A stretch of 64,000 bases of DNA from the NCBI GenBank assembly GCA_024399015.1, contig JAKSIC010000001.1, positions 186,001 to 250,000 of the forward strand, given 5' to 3'. Within the stretch, counting starts at the first letter, position 1. Every line of letters begins with the position of its first letter. The DNA is from Fibrobacter sp. Lineage in GTDB: Bacteria; Fibrobacterota; Fibrobacteria; Fibrobacterales; Fibrobacteraceae. Shown in pieces: positions 51,675-59,950 of this stretch. Position numbers and translations under genes: made by a program. The notes beneath the pieces are model-generated. The model was not told the origin of the DNA, did no database searches, and saw only the letters and a program-made list of their open reading frames with translations.

Positions 51675-52499
51675 CTAAAGTTCTTTTTTTCTTGTCATCG
51701 GGAACAGTTGAATGTTCATGCGGTAGACTTCCTCTGTTTCATCATCCCGCGTTGCGATGTCCAGAATTCTCTTGCGGAAATCTGCGATTTCCTTGACAAT
51801 TTCTTCGTAAGCCTTACGAGTCAAACCTAAGGTAAGACCAGAGAAATTTCGCTCATCCTGATGAACACCCTCGATAGCTTCCAGAGCCATGCGACCCATT
51901 TGACGATGAAGTCCGCGAACAGCAATGGGAGTGACATCCATAGGGCCTGTGGTAACAATTTTTTCAGACTGATGATAATTGCCGTTTTCATCTTTCTTCA
52001 GCAAGCCGGCCTTCGTCAAGAACATCAAAGATTCTGAAACTTCAGCGGCGCTGACTCGAGAACGAATAGCATGAGCCATCTCTGAAGGCTTTGCGCCAGG
52101 CATGGACGGAGCCAATTCGCGAACTATCGGATTCTTCCAATCTTCAAAGAAGCGGAAGGCTATTCCTTCAAGAATGGTGACCTTATTACTGCCAGCAATT
52201 TCAAGCATTCTCTCAAAGGCAATCTTTTTATCTTGGTCACTCTTTCCATTGGAAAAAGCCACCATGGCCTTGAAGTAGTCCAGTTCATAACCAGACAACT
52301 GCATTGCAACACCAACGCGCTCCGCAGCAGAATCACTCAAGTTGAACTTGCCTTCGCTAACCTGCTTCAAATAGACCGGCGAAGTAAAACCCGCATCCTT
52401 GGCAAACTCTCTCCAAGAAAAAGCGGACTTGGCCTTACGATCGGAATAGTAATCCGAAATGTAGGCGCGATAGTCTTGATAATCAAGAATATTTTTCAT
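51675..52499 (-). CDS. TIGR02147-family protein (Fibrobacter paralogous, DUF4423-like)
   Basis: A 274-aa cytoplasmic protein of the TIGR02147 family. ILDYQDYRAYISDYYSDRKAKSAFSWREFAKDAGFTSPVYLKQVSEGKFNLSDSAAERVG is the N-terminal signature and contains a helix-turn-helix-like segment resembling XRE domains. The C-terminal DUF4423-like half includes a winged-helix-like stretch (AAEVSESLMFLTKAGLLKKDENGNYHQSEKIVTTG). This suggests a DNA-binding regulator; the function is not proven. It directly precedes the FISUMP lipoprotein and may control or sense through it. GGAGG precedes the ATG. Confidence 0.88.
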   Translation of the reverse strand: MKNILDYQDYRAYISDYYSDRKAKSAFSWREFAKDAGFTSPVYLKQVSEGKFNLSDSAAERVGVAMQLSGYELDYFKAMVAFSNGKSDQDKKIAFERMLEIAGSNKVTILEGIAFRFFEDWKNPIVRELAPSMPGAKPSEMAHAIRSRVSAAEVSESLMFLTKAGLLKKDENGNYHQSEKIVTTGPMDVTPIAVRGLHRQMGRMALEAIEGVHQDERNFSGLTLGLTRKAYEEIVKEIADFRKRILDIATRDDETEEVYRMNIQLFPMTRKKEL

Positions 52500-52631
52500 T
52501 TTTTCTAACCTCCGTACAAATCAATATAGGTGTTAGAAAAAGCACTTGCAATAGTCAAATAATACAAAATTAAAGATTTTTATCAAAAATCAACATTTTT
52601 GATTCATAATTTTTAAACTACGACATTTCTC

Positions 52632-52650
52632 ACAATACATCTAGTATTGT
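52632..52650. promoter_or_regulatory. Inverted repeat upstream of the TIGR02147 gene
   Basis: ACAATAC and GTATTGT are separated by 5 bases, about 135 bases upstream of the TIGR02147 start in an AT-rich 205-base gap. The size and symmetry suit an operator for a dimeric regulator. Confidence 0.35.
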
Positions 52651-52704
52651 AGAAACCGAATTTCGCCCATTGTCTATTAAAACAGTTGATGCATTTCCGG
52701 CGAA

Positions 52705-54300
52705 TTATTTCAAGCGAATCACATCGTCGCAAAGTTCGCATACAGCGGGACGATGAGTAATAAAGACCATAGTCTTGTTGGGATAAGCCGAGAACAAACG
52801 GCGGTACAGTTCCTGTTCCGTAGACTCGTCCAGAGAAGAACTGATTTCATCCAAGAGCAGGATGTTTCCCGGATGCAGAAGACCGCGGGCAATGGCAATA
52901 CGCTGAGCCTGGCCTTCGCTGAGACCACACCCGCGTTCCCCAAGAACAGAATCAATACCATTAGGAAGCTCATTGACAAAATCCGCGCAAGCCGTATGAA
53001 GAACCTGTTGCAGTTCATCATCAGTAGCTTCGGGCTTTGCAATTTGCAAATTGAAACGAACAGATCCACTTAAAAGAGAATTTCCCTGAGGCACAAAGGA
53101 CATGTCTCGCTTATTGGAAAGAACCTGGCCACTAGATGGATTTACCAAGCCAAGCATCAAGCGGAACAACGTGGTCTTGCCCTTGCCAGTTTCGCCCATG
53201 ATTGCAGTTCTGCTGTTAGGCTTGAAATCATAGGAGAAATGGTCAATGACGCTTTCGCCATCCACGTAACGGAAGGAAACATCCTTGAGGGAAACTTCTC
53301 CCGCGGTTTGCATAGGTGTTGCGGCAGCACCATCGCCGGCCACCCCGTTTTCAGGAACTTCACGAAGTTCTTCCAAGCGATCAATGCTTGCGGTAGCGTG
53401 AATCAGCTGCGGAGCCTCGCTTAAAATTTGCAAAATAGGCTGCTGAATTTGCATCACCAACTGCAAGAAAGACGTCATGACACCGAAGGTAATAACACCA
53501 TTACGAAGGCCGATGCCGCCCCACACAAAAGCCAGCATGTAACCCAGCGCAAAAGCGGAACCAATAAACGTCCTAGCCGTTACCGTAAAGCGGGCACGGT
53601 GCATAACGAGCCCTTTCAAGTTCTGCTGCTTGGAATCCAACTCACCGGTCATCCATTCTTCGCTATCCAAGGAACGCAGCACAGCGTTATGTTCCACCGT
53701 CTCCTGCACCCGCATCTGGATATCGCTTTCTTCCTTACGAATGGCAAGAGTCATCTTGCGTAGCGCGCGGGCGATCATCTTTCCAAAAACAGCAAAAGCA
53801 ACAGTCATCAACACAAGCGCCCATGCCAACTTCATGTCGAACCAACGCAACATCAAGAAGGCGCCAACCAGTTGCGCCAACGTCACGCAAATCTGGGGAA
53901 TAGATTCTGTAATGACCTTACAAACCTGATCCACATCCTTGGACATTCTGGAGGTTACATCACCAGACAGAAGAACCTTTTCATCAAAAAGATTTCTGCG
54001 GAAAAGGCAGCCGAACATCCGCAGGCGAATTTCGTTGTTCTTAGAAATGCTGGCCGAAGACGTCATGTAGGAATAGGCCTGACGCAGCAACACTCCGCCA
54101 AAAACCGCAGCCAGTAAAAGGGCCGCCATGCGAACCACATCACTATCGCTACCCGTGCGGATTGTTTCATCAATAAAAAGCTTGCTAAGCCACACCACAT
54201 ACAAGCCCAAGGCTACACGACCCACGCCAAGCAAGACGCGGGTTCCCATATTGCCTCGAACACCTGCGGTGTTACGCCATAGCCAAGCTAGATATTTCAT
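52705..54300 (-). CDS. ABC half-exporter (permease-ATPase fusion)
   Basis: A 531-aa exporter with six N-terminal membrane helices (about 1-310) and a C-terminal nucleotide-binding domain. Walker A AIMGETGKGKTTLFRLML, signature GLSEGQAQRIAIARGLL, Walker B NILLLDEISSSLD and H-loop FITHRP are intact. There is no N-terminal C39 peptidase domain, so any leader removal must come from another protein, such as the S26-like peptidase two genes upstream. Its ATG overlaps the stop of the PqqD-like gene (ATGA). Substrate unknown; context suggests a peptide. Confidence 0.88.
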   Translation of the reverse strand: MKYLAWLWRNTAGVRGNMGTRVLLGVGRVALGLYVVWLSKLFIDETIRTGSDSDVVRMAALLLAAVFGGVLLRQAYSYMTSSASISKNNEIRLRMFGCLFRRNLFDEKVLLSGDVTSRMSKDVDQVCKVITESIPQICVTLAQLVGAFLMLRWFDMKLAWALVLMTVAFAVFGKMIARALRKMTLAIRKEESDIQMRVQETVEHNAVLRSLDSEEWMTGELDSKQQNLKGLVMHRARFTVTARTFIGSAFALGYMLAFVWGGIGLRNGVITFGVMTSFLQLVMQIQQPILQILSEAPQLIHATASIDRLEELREVPENGVAGDGAAATPMQTAGEVSLKDVSFRYVDGESVIDHFSYDFKPNSRTAIMGETGKGKTTLFRLMLGLVNPSSGQVLSNKRDMSFVPQGNSLLSGSVRFNLQIAKPEATDDELQQVLHTACADFVNELPNGIDSVLGERGCGLSEGQAQRIAIARGLLHPGNILLLDEISSSLDESTEQELYRRLFSAYPNKTMVFITHRPAVCELCDDVIRLK

Positions 54301-54566
54301 TCAATCACACCGACTTTCTGCCATTCGCCAACAATGGCGGCAACATCATTTTTCGCCTGATCCAGGGAAACGTTGTATTCCTGGCAAAGGGCTTCGCTCA
54401 AGCTATCAACGGAAAAGTCACCCTGTTCCGCAGCGCGCTGCCAGAGCCACGCAGCAGTCTCGTTCAAACAAAGCAAACGACCAAAGTTGAGAGCGCCAAG
54501 GCCCTCCCCCATAATCACTTGTTCACCGCACACATCGCGCAGCACATAACCGCTTTTCAATTTCAT
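54297..54566 (-). CDS. PqqD-like (RiPP recognition element) protein
   Basis: An 89-aa stand-alone PqqD-fold protein. After three beta strands (SGYVLRDVCGEQVIMGEGLG) comes the family pattern LNETAAWLWQRAAEQGDFSVDSLSEALCQEYNVSLDQAKNDVAAIVGEWQKVGVIE. PqqD-like domains bind leader peptides of ribosomally made, modified peptides and hand them to maturation or cleavage enzymes. It sits 3 bases after the S26-like gene and overlaps the ABC gene. No radical SAM or other maturase is next to it. Confidence 0.82.
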   Translation of the reverse strand: MKLKSGYVLRDVCGEQVIMGEGLGALNFGRLLCLNETAAWLWQRAAEQGDFSVDSLSEALCQEYNVSLDQAKNDVAAIVGEWQKVGVIE

Positions 54567-54569
54567 AAA

Positions 54570-55016
54570 TCAGTTCCTATGAAATACTCGATACACCAAA
54601 AGTAACCACTTTCGAATGGGTCGCAGAACCTTCCAGACAAAAGAACCTATCTGGCGAGGCTTTGTATAAAGATAATGGGTTTTACCTTTCTTATCAACCA
54701 CATGAGTGGCCAACGCCTTCACGTCGGAAACAAGGCAGCGTTCACCGTAGGCAAGATTTCCATCACCCATGAGCCAAATTTCATTTTCTGCAATCCGATC
54801 GATACGATGAACCACGTAGCGCCTGTTATCGACCCAGGCCAAAATAACATGGCCGACCTTCAGCGATTCCGGCTTCACAAGAATAACACTTTCCTTGCCG
54901 CCCACAATAAAGGGCAGCATGCTACGGCCATTCACAGGGAAAGTCACGCTTACCCCATCCTCTACAAGCCTGATGGCCTCGGCAATAATGTTCTCGTCAG
55001 AAAAAGTGGAATTCAT
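54570..55016 (-). CDS. S24/S26-family signal peptidase-like protein
   Basis: A 148-aa protein with the S26 core: FPVNGRSMLPFI (Ser32, the nucleophile), VGHVILAWVDNRRYVVHRIDRI (His70 where bacterial SPase I has Lys) and WLMGDGNLAYGERCLVSDVKALATHVV. A Ser-His pair is the arrangement of Sec11/SipW-type peptidases. A basic hydrophobic C-terminus (RPIRKWLLLVYRVF) may bind the membrane. It leads an operon with the PqqD-like and ABC exporter genes, so it could remove a leader from an exported peptide. Confidence 0.78.
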   Translation of the reverse strand: MNSTFSDENIIAEAIRLVEDGVSVTFPVNGRSMLPFIVGGKESVILVKPESLKVGHVILAWVDNRRYVVHRIDRIAENEIWLMGDGNLAYGERCLVSDVKALATHVVDKKGKTHYLYTKPRQIGSFVWKVLRPIRKWLLLVYRVFHRN

Positions 55017-55035
55017 ACTTGTTAGTTTATTATAG

Positions 55036-55069
55036 AAAAATAGGCTCCCGCGATAAACGGGAACCTATT
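55036..55069 (-). terminator. Terminator of alaS
   Basis: On the minus strand AATAGGTTCCCG pairs with CGGGAGCCTATT (one mismatch) around a 7-base loop and is followed by TTTCT. It separates alaS from the S26-PqqD-ABC operon, whose promoter must lie in the same short gap. Confidence 0.85.
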
Positions 55070-55089
55070 CATTTTTTCTTTAGACTAAA

Positions 55090-57732
55090 TTAGCCAAGCT
55101 TAGCAGCGACCCACTTTTCAGCTTCAGCGAGAGCTGCAGCAATCTTAGCAGGTTCGCGAGTACCGGCCTGTGCACGATCCGGACGTCCACCGCCCTTACC
55201 GCCGCAGATTGCAGCCAGTTCCTTCACCATGTCGCCAGCCTTGACGCCCTTGCCCTGAACGTTCTTGCCCACGATAACGGCAACGCTTCCGTTGTCCTTA
55301 CCCTTGTTAGCAATAACTGCAACAGAGTCAACATCCAGCTTGTTCTGGACGCCGTCAAGAAGTTCCTTGTACTTGTCGTCGGCAAGTTCAAGTTCGCGAA
55401 CGAAGAGTTTGACACCCTTAACGTCGGTAGCATCCTTCAGCAGGTCTGCAGCGGCGAGAGTTGCAAGTTCAAGCTTCACTGCCTGGAGACTCTTTTCGAG
55501 AGCCTGGGTCTTTTCGAAGGACTGCTGGATACGATCCAGAACTTCAACATCCTTGCAGCGGAGCTTGTCGCGAAGAGCGTTCACGATCTGTGCGCCTGCG
55601 CGAAGCATTGCCATGGCACCGCGGCCAGTAACGGCTTCGATACGGCGGACACCAGCGGAAACGCTGGATTCAGAAACGATCTTCACCATGCCGATGTTAC
55701 CGGAATTGGAAACATGCAAGCCACCGCAAAGTTCCTTGGAGAATTCTTCGCCAGCGGCACCCATCTTCACAACGCGTACGGTATCGCCGTACTTTTCGCC
55801 GAAGAGAGCCATAGCGCCAGAAGCCTTAGCTTCGTCCACGCCCATGACGTCGGTGTGGACCGGCAGGCATTCCATGATCTTTGCGTTCACGATGTCTTCG
55901 ACCTTCTGAATTTCTTCAGCGGTCATGCCATTGAAGTGAGTAAAGTCAAAGCGGAGGGAATCCGGAGTCACCAAGCTACCCTGCTGCTGTACGTGAGTGC
56001 CCAGCACTTCGCGGAGAGCGGCCTGAACCAAGTGAGTAGCGGAGTGGTTGCGACGGATGTCCATGCGACGTTCGTCATCCACAGTTGCCATGAACACGCC
56101 ACCCATGGTCTGTTCGTTAGCTTCACCCTTCACCACCTTACCGCGGCAAAGAGCGGTGTCATTCACCTTCACGGTGTCGAACACGGCAATTTCAAGATCC
56201 TTGGAAACCAGCATACCCTTATCGCCAACCTGGCCACCCATTTCGGCGTAGAACGGGGAAGTTTCAAGAACGATGGAAAGAACGCCCTTATCTTCGCGGT
56301 AGCGGACAACCTTGGTTTCGCAAGCGGACAGTTCGTAACCAACGAAGTTGGTAGAAGCTTCGGAGTACTGGGTCCAGCCTTCGGTACCCATGGTGTTGAT
56401 GCCCTGCTTCATGTTGGCGCGGGCACGTTCCTTCTGTTCTTCCATGCACTTTTCGAAGCCGGCTTCATCGATGGTGAGGCCCTTTTCTTCGGCGAGGATG
56501 CCAGTGAGGTCCGGCGGGAAGCCATAGGTATCGTAAAGCACGAAGACCTTGTCGCCCGGCACAACCTTTGCGGAACCCATTTCAGCAACGATGGCTTCGA
56601 AACGTTCGAGACCTGCATCCAGAGTCTTGATGAAGCGGTCTTCTTCGCTCTTGATGACTTCGGTAACGAAAGCCTGACGCTGACGGATTTCGGGGAATGC
56701 TTCGCCCATGGTATCAGCAAGAACCTGGACCAGCTTGTAAATGAAAGCTTCCTTCTGGCCCAGGAGGCGGGCAAAGCGGCTGGCGCGGCGGAGAATGCGG
56801 CGGAGCACATAGCCACGGCCTTCGTTAGACGGGAGAGCGCCATCGGCAATAGCGAAGGAAACTGCGCGGATGTGGTCTGCGATCACGCGGTGGGGAGTAC
56901 CGTTTTCGTCGTCGGTGTAAGGAACGCCGGAGAGTTCAGCAACCTTGGAAATAATCGGAGTGAACACGTCGGTATCGTAGTTGCTGCGCTTGCCCTGGAG
57001 GATGGCGCAGATACGTTCGAAACCCATACCGGTGTCCACGTTCTTGGCCTTCAGCGGAATGAGGGAGCCATCACTAATGCGTTCGTACTGCATGAACACA
57101 TTGTTCCAGATTTCGATGTAACGGTCGTTTTCGCCGTTCACGCCCAGGATTGGATCCTTGAAGGTTTCCATCTGGGTAGCAAGGTCGCCACGGTCGTAGT
57201 GGATTTCGGAGCAGGGGCCGCAAGGACCGGTATCGCCCATTTCCCAGAAGTTGGAGTGAGCGTCGAAGCGCATGATGCGATCATCGGGAAGACCGGAAAC
57301 GTCCTTCCAGATCTGCCATGCTTCGTCATCATCTTCGTAAACAGTTGCAAAGAGACGTTCCTTGGGGAGCTTCCAAACTTCAGTCAGGAGTTCCCATGCC
57401 CAGCTAATGGCTTCCTTCTTGTAGTAGTCACCGAAGGACCAGTTGCCCAGCATTTCGAAGAAGGTGTGGTGGTAGTTGTCGCGACCCACAACGTCCAGGT
57501 CGTTATGCTTACCGGAAACGCGGAGGCACTTCTGGCTGTTGCAGGCACGCTTCCAGCCCTTGGGATTGTCGCCCAGGAAGATTGCCTTGAACTGGTTCAT
57601 GCCAGCGTTGGTGAACATCAAAGTCGGGTCGTCGTGGGGCACCACCGGGGAGCTGCGGACGAACAAGTGTTCCTTGGATTCAAAGAACTTGATAAAGGAT
57701 TCGCGCACTTGCGCAGAAGTCATAGTAGGCAT
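55090..57732 (-). CDS. alaS: Alanyl-tRNA synthetase
   Basis: An 880-aa class II synthetase that charges tRNA(Ala). The catalytic domain opens with FFESKEHLFVRSSPVVPHDDPTLMFTNAGMNQFK. The editing domain has the zinc-site NHSATHLVQ and CGGLHV. The C-terminal C-Ala domain ends in ICGGKGGGRPDRAQAG, the usual Gly-rich motif. Length and motif order are normal. Single gene with its own terminator. Confidence 0.97.
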   Translation of the reverse strand: MPTMTSAQVRESFIKFFESKEHLFVRSSPVVPHDDPTLMFTNAGMNQFKAIFLGDNPKGWKRACNSQKCLRVSGKHNDLDVVGRDNYHHTFFEMLGNWSFGDYYKKEAISWAWELLTEVWKLPKERLFATVYEDDDEAWQIWKDVSGLPDDRIMRFDAHSNFWEMGDTGPCGPCSEIHYDRGDLATQMETFKDPILGVNGENDRYIEIWNNVFMQYERISDGSLIPLKAKNVDTGMGFERICAILQGKRSNYDTDVFTPIISKVAELSGVPYTDDENGTPHRVIADHIRAVSFAIADGALPSNEGRGYVLRRILRRASRFARLLGQKEAFIYKLVQVLADTMGEAFPEIRQRQAFVTEVIKSEEDRFIKTLDAGLERFEAIVAEMGSAKVVPGDKVFVLYDTYGFPPDLTGILAEEKGLTIDEAGFEKCMEEQKERARANMKQGINTMGTEGWTQYSEASTNFVGYELSACETKVVRYREDKGVLSIVLETSPFYAEMGGQVGDKGMLVSKDLEIAVFDTVKVNDTALCRGKVVKGEANEQTMGGVFMATVDDERRMDIRRNHSATHLVQAALREVLGTHVQQQGSLVTPDSLRFDFTHFNGMTAEEIQKVEDIVNAKIMECLPVHTDVMGVDEAKASGAMALFGEKYGDTVRVVKMGAAGEEFSKELCGGLHVSNSGNIGMVKIVSESSVSAGVRRIEAVTGRGAMAMLRAGAQIVNALRDKLRCKDVEVLDRIQQSFEKTQALEKSLQAVKLELATLAAADLLKDATDVKGVKLFVRELELADDKYKELLDGVQNKLDVDSVAVIANKGKDNGSVAVIVGKNVQGKGVKAGDMVKELAAICGGKGGGRPDRAQAGTREPAKIAAALAEAEKWVAAKLG

Positions 57733-57815
57733 AATGTGTCCCTTTATAATTTTACGGCGGAAAAGATAGAATTTTTAAAGTCATATTCGCAGCCCCCGAT
57801 GCAGGGTTAACATGC

Positions 57816-57845
57816 AAAAAGGCCCCGATTTAACACCGGGACCTT
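57816..57845 (-). terminator. Terminator of the GH16 gene
   Basis: On the minus strand AAGGTCCCGGTG pairs with CGGGGCCTT around a short loop, followed by TTTTT. Confidence 0.88.
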
Positions 57846-57871
57846 CGATAGTTAGGAGAGACTCTTGTAAA

Positions 57872-58912
57872 CTATTCGCGAGACATCAACAACTTGCAAT
57901 AGCCATCTTCCACGACCACATTGCTGGGAGAAAGCATGACATGTTCCATTTCCCAGTTACCCGTAGCCCAATGATCGGAAAGGTCTGTTCCGTCAAAGTC
58001 ATCCTGCCAATCAAGGGCAAAGGTCTTTGTTGCTTCATCATACTTGTACACGCGAACGTAATCAATCCACTGGGCCTTGGGACCATCAGCCAATTCAGCG
58101 CCTGTGAACTTGCCAACCCAGGCAGTGCTCTTTGCAGCCCAGAGGTTGAAACGGAGGGACTGTTCTTCAGTCATGAATTCCACCTGGCCCTTCTTTTCAC
58201 CAACGTAGTCACGACGAACTTCAACACTGTCGATTTCCCAGGAGATATATTCCGGAGTCCAGATCATCGCATACAGATGGAAATCTGCCGTTGCATCAAA
58301 GCCATACTGGTGCTTGACTTCGGAAGTCGTATTACTGGTCTTCTTACCGGTTTCTTCGTCAGAATGACGGGTAATCAGGTTCGACTGCCACACGCCCGGA
58401 TTCTTACCAAGAATTTCGATATCAATTTCATTCCAAACATAATCACCTTTCTTCCAGGAATCATCATAGTAGAGGAACATGGAGCTAACAGAGCCCGGAA
58501 TAGAAACCATCTTCATGCGGGCTTCGAAACGACCATAGTGGAACTGGTCTAAGCCGGTAAGCTCTGCACCGTAGTAGGTGAAATCAGCAAAGTTGTCTAC
58601 AGGAACGGAAACGTTTTCCGGGAAAGTGACAAGACCTTCATCAGAACGAACCCAATGTGAGGCAAAGCCATCTGCACCGATGGTAGGTACAGCCGGAACT
58701 CCTTCAGACGGAACCGGGGGAACAATGTCAGATGCGCTAGAGCCAAGAACCTCAGAGGAGGAGCTAAAAGGATCCACAGGAAGAATAGCTGAAGAACTAG
58801 ACAAATCAGAAATCTGTCCATTATCAGGATTGTTGCCATTGTCGTCACCGCAAGCAGTGAAGAAGCCTGCGCAAAGTCCGAAAGCCACGGAGAGAATGAG
58901 TTTGTTATTCAT
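57872..58912 (-). CDS. Circularly permuted GH16 lichenase-type beta-glucanase (lipoprotein)
   Basis: A 346-aa lipoprotein (lipobox GFFTAC, Cys about 21) with a Ser-rich linker. The GH16 fold begins in its middle: FHYGRFEARMKMVSIPGSVSSMFLYY, catalytic motif VWNEIDIEILGKNPGVWQSN, then WTPEYISWEIDSVEVRR and LRFNLWAAKSTAWVGKF. The segment that normally starts GH16 enzymes lies at the C-terminus (FALDWQDDFDGTDLSDHWATGNWEMEHV ... VVVEDGYCKLLMSRE). This is the same permutation as in the known F. succinogenes 1,3-1,4-beta-glucanase. It should hydrolyse mixed-linkage beta-glucan at the cell surface. Single gene. Confidence 0.93.
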   Translation of the reverse strand: MNNKLILSVAFGLCAGFFTACGDDNGNNPDNGQISDLSSSSAILPVDPFSSSSEVLGSSASDIVPPVPSEGVPAVPTIGADGFASHWVRSDEGLVTFPENVSVPVDNFADFTYYGAELTGLDQFHYGRFEARMKMVSIPGSVSSMFLYYDDSWKKGDYVWNEIDIEILGKNPGVWQSNLITRHSDEETGKKTSNTTSEVKHQYGFDATADFHLYAMIWTPEYISWEIDSVEVRRDYVGEKKGQVEFMTEEQSLRFNLWAAKSTAWVGKFTGAELADGPKAQWIDYVRVYKYDEATKTFALDWQDDFDGTDLSDHWATGNWEMEHVMLSPSNVVVEDGYCKLLMSRE

Positions 58913-59030
58913 AGTATTACCTCGTTTTCCTATAAATTACTCTAAAAATCCAATTGAAGAATCCACAGGAAATCTAATTACATCAAACAGTATCAACTGT
59001 ATCAAATTCATTTGATTCTCATCGCGTTTA

Positions 59031-59681
59031 TTAGAAATCATTCACGACAATCGCATTATTTCCTTTTTCACGACGGGAATAAATGCTTTTCAAAAGAACC
59101 AGTACCGATTCCTTATTGCACACAGGATTTCTTTTATGGCTCAGACAAAGCGACTTTGCGTCCATCCCTTCCAGAAATTTAATTTGTTCTAAAAGTTGCT
59201 GGACATTATAAAAATCGGGGCCACCATGTCCAACGGTTGGATAAGTCGCATCGCCCAAAAAAGCTAGTTCATCGTCCACAATCAGGGCAAGAGATCCTTT
59301 CGCATGACTAGAAGGAATCGGCGTAATCCGCAACCGCAAACCATCGAAAAATTCCATTGTTTCAGAAACATCCGTGCCGGCCTTAATGTATTTCCTTGTC
59401 TGCGGGCTCACATACAAATTGTCATAAGGCAAAGAAATTTCACCATTCAAAAAACGGACCAAATTCCCAATATGATCCTTATGAAAATGAGAAATGACGA
59501 AATTTTTCTTCAGCCCTTCAGACGGCAGATCGTTTATGAAACGGAACGCTTCATCACTAATGCCCACATCAAAAATCCACCAAGCGGAATCACCTCGCAC
59601 GGCAAACACATCCGCGCTCAACGGATCCCGAGTTGCCGGCAAATAATGGATTCTATCCGTCAATTGAATGGACTCAATCAT
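59031..59681 (-). CDS. MBL-fold metallohydrolase
   Basis: A 216-aa metallo-beta-lactamase-fold protein. FVISHFHKDHIGNLVRF is the HxHxDH metal site; PSSHAKGSLALIVDDELAFLGDATYP supplies the further His and the bridging Asp, and LCLSHKRNPV the last His. No signal peptide, so cytoplasmic. The ATG at 59681 is preferred over an in-frame TTG six codons earlier. Substrate unknown; thioesters, lactones or phosphodiesters are all cleaved by relatives. Confidence 0.85.
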   Translation of the reverse strand: MIESIQLTDRIHYLPATRDPLSADVFAVRGDSAWWIFDVGISDEAFRFINDLPSEGLKKNFVISHFHKDHIGNLVRFLNGEISLPYDNLYVSPQTRKYIKAGTDVSETMEFFDGLRLRITPIPSSHAKGSLALIVDDELAFLGDATYPTVGHGGPDFYNVQQLLEQIKFLEGMDAKSLCLSHKRNPVCNKESVLVLLKSIYSRREKGNNAIVVNDF

Positions 59682-59697
59682 AACCCCAAAAATAAAC

Positions 59698-59727
59698 AAA
59701 AAGTCCGGCCTTTAAGCCAGACTTTTT
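59698..59727. terminator. Terminator-like hairpin downstream of pilC
   Basis: AAAAAGTCCGGC and GCCAGACTTTTT arms (one mismatch) with T runs in both directions, between the pilC repeat region and the MBL gene start. Confidence 0.8.
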
Positions 59728-59737
59728 ATTCGCCACA

Positions 59738-59950
59738 CAACGAAGTGTCGCGAAGTTTTATAAAAACGAGCGAGGTAAAGCAAGCAAGAGCAGGAACAGT
59801 TTCGCGTAGCGTACTTAGACGTACGTGAGCGAAGCCATGACGAACTATTGCGCAGCTTTGCAAAAACGAGTGAGACAAGGAATGATTTGGCGTAGCGTAC
59901 TTAAACGTACGTGAGCCAAACCATGACGAAGTATCGCGAAGTTTTTTAGC
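59738..59950. repeat. Diverged tandem repeat with covarying hairpins after pilC
   Basis: Two and a bit copies of a roughly 86-100-base unit begin at 59738, 59838 and 59924, each with an ACGAAnTnTnGCGnAG opening. Copies 1 and 2 contain an imperfect hairpin built on CGTAC/GTACG. The outer stem is TTCGC/GCGAA in copy 1 (59801-59833) and TTTGGC/GCCAAA in copy 2 (59886-59920); the C-G to G-C swap keeps pairing. It begins inside the pilC stop region and holds no gene. Confidence 0.75.

Noticed and set aside
52590-52640. 16-codon minus-strand frame with three Cys (MYCEKCRSLKIMNQKC) near the S26-PqqD-ABC operon as a peptide precursor
   Set aside because: No ribosome binding site, no leader of useful length, and it lies on the promoter side of the TIGR02147 gene. 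Chance is more likely.
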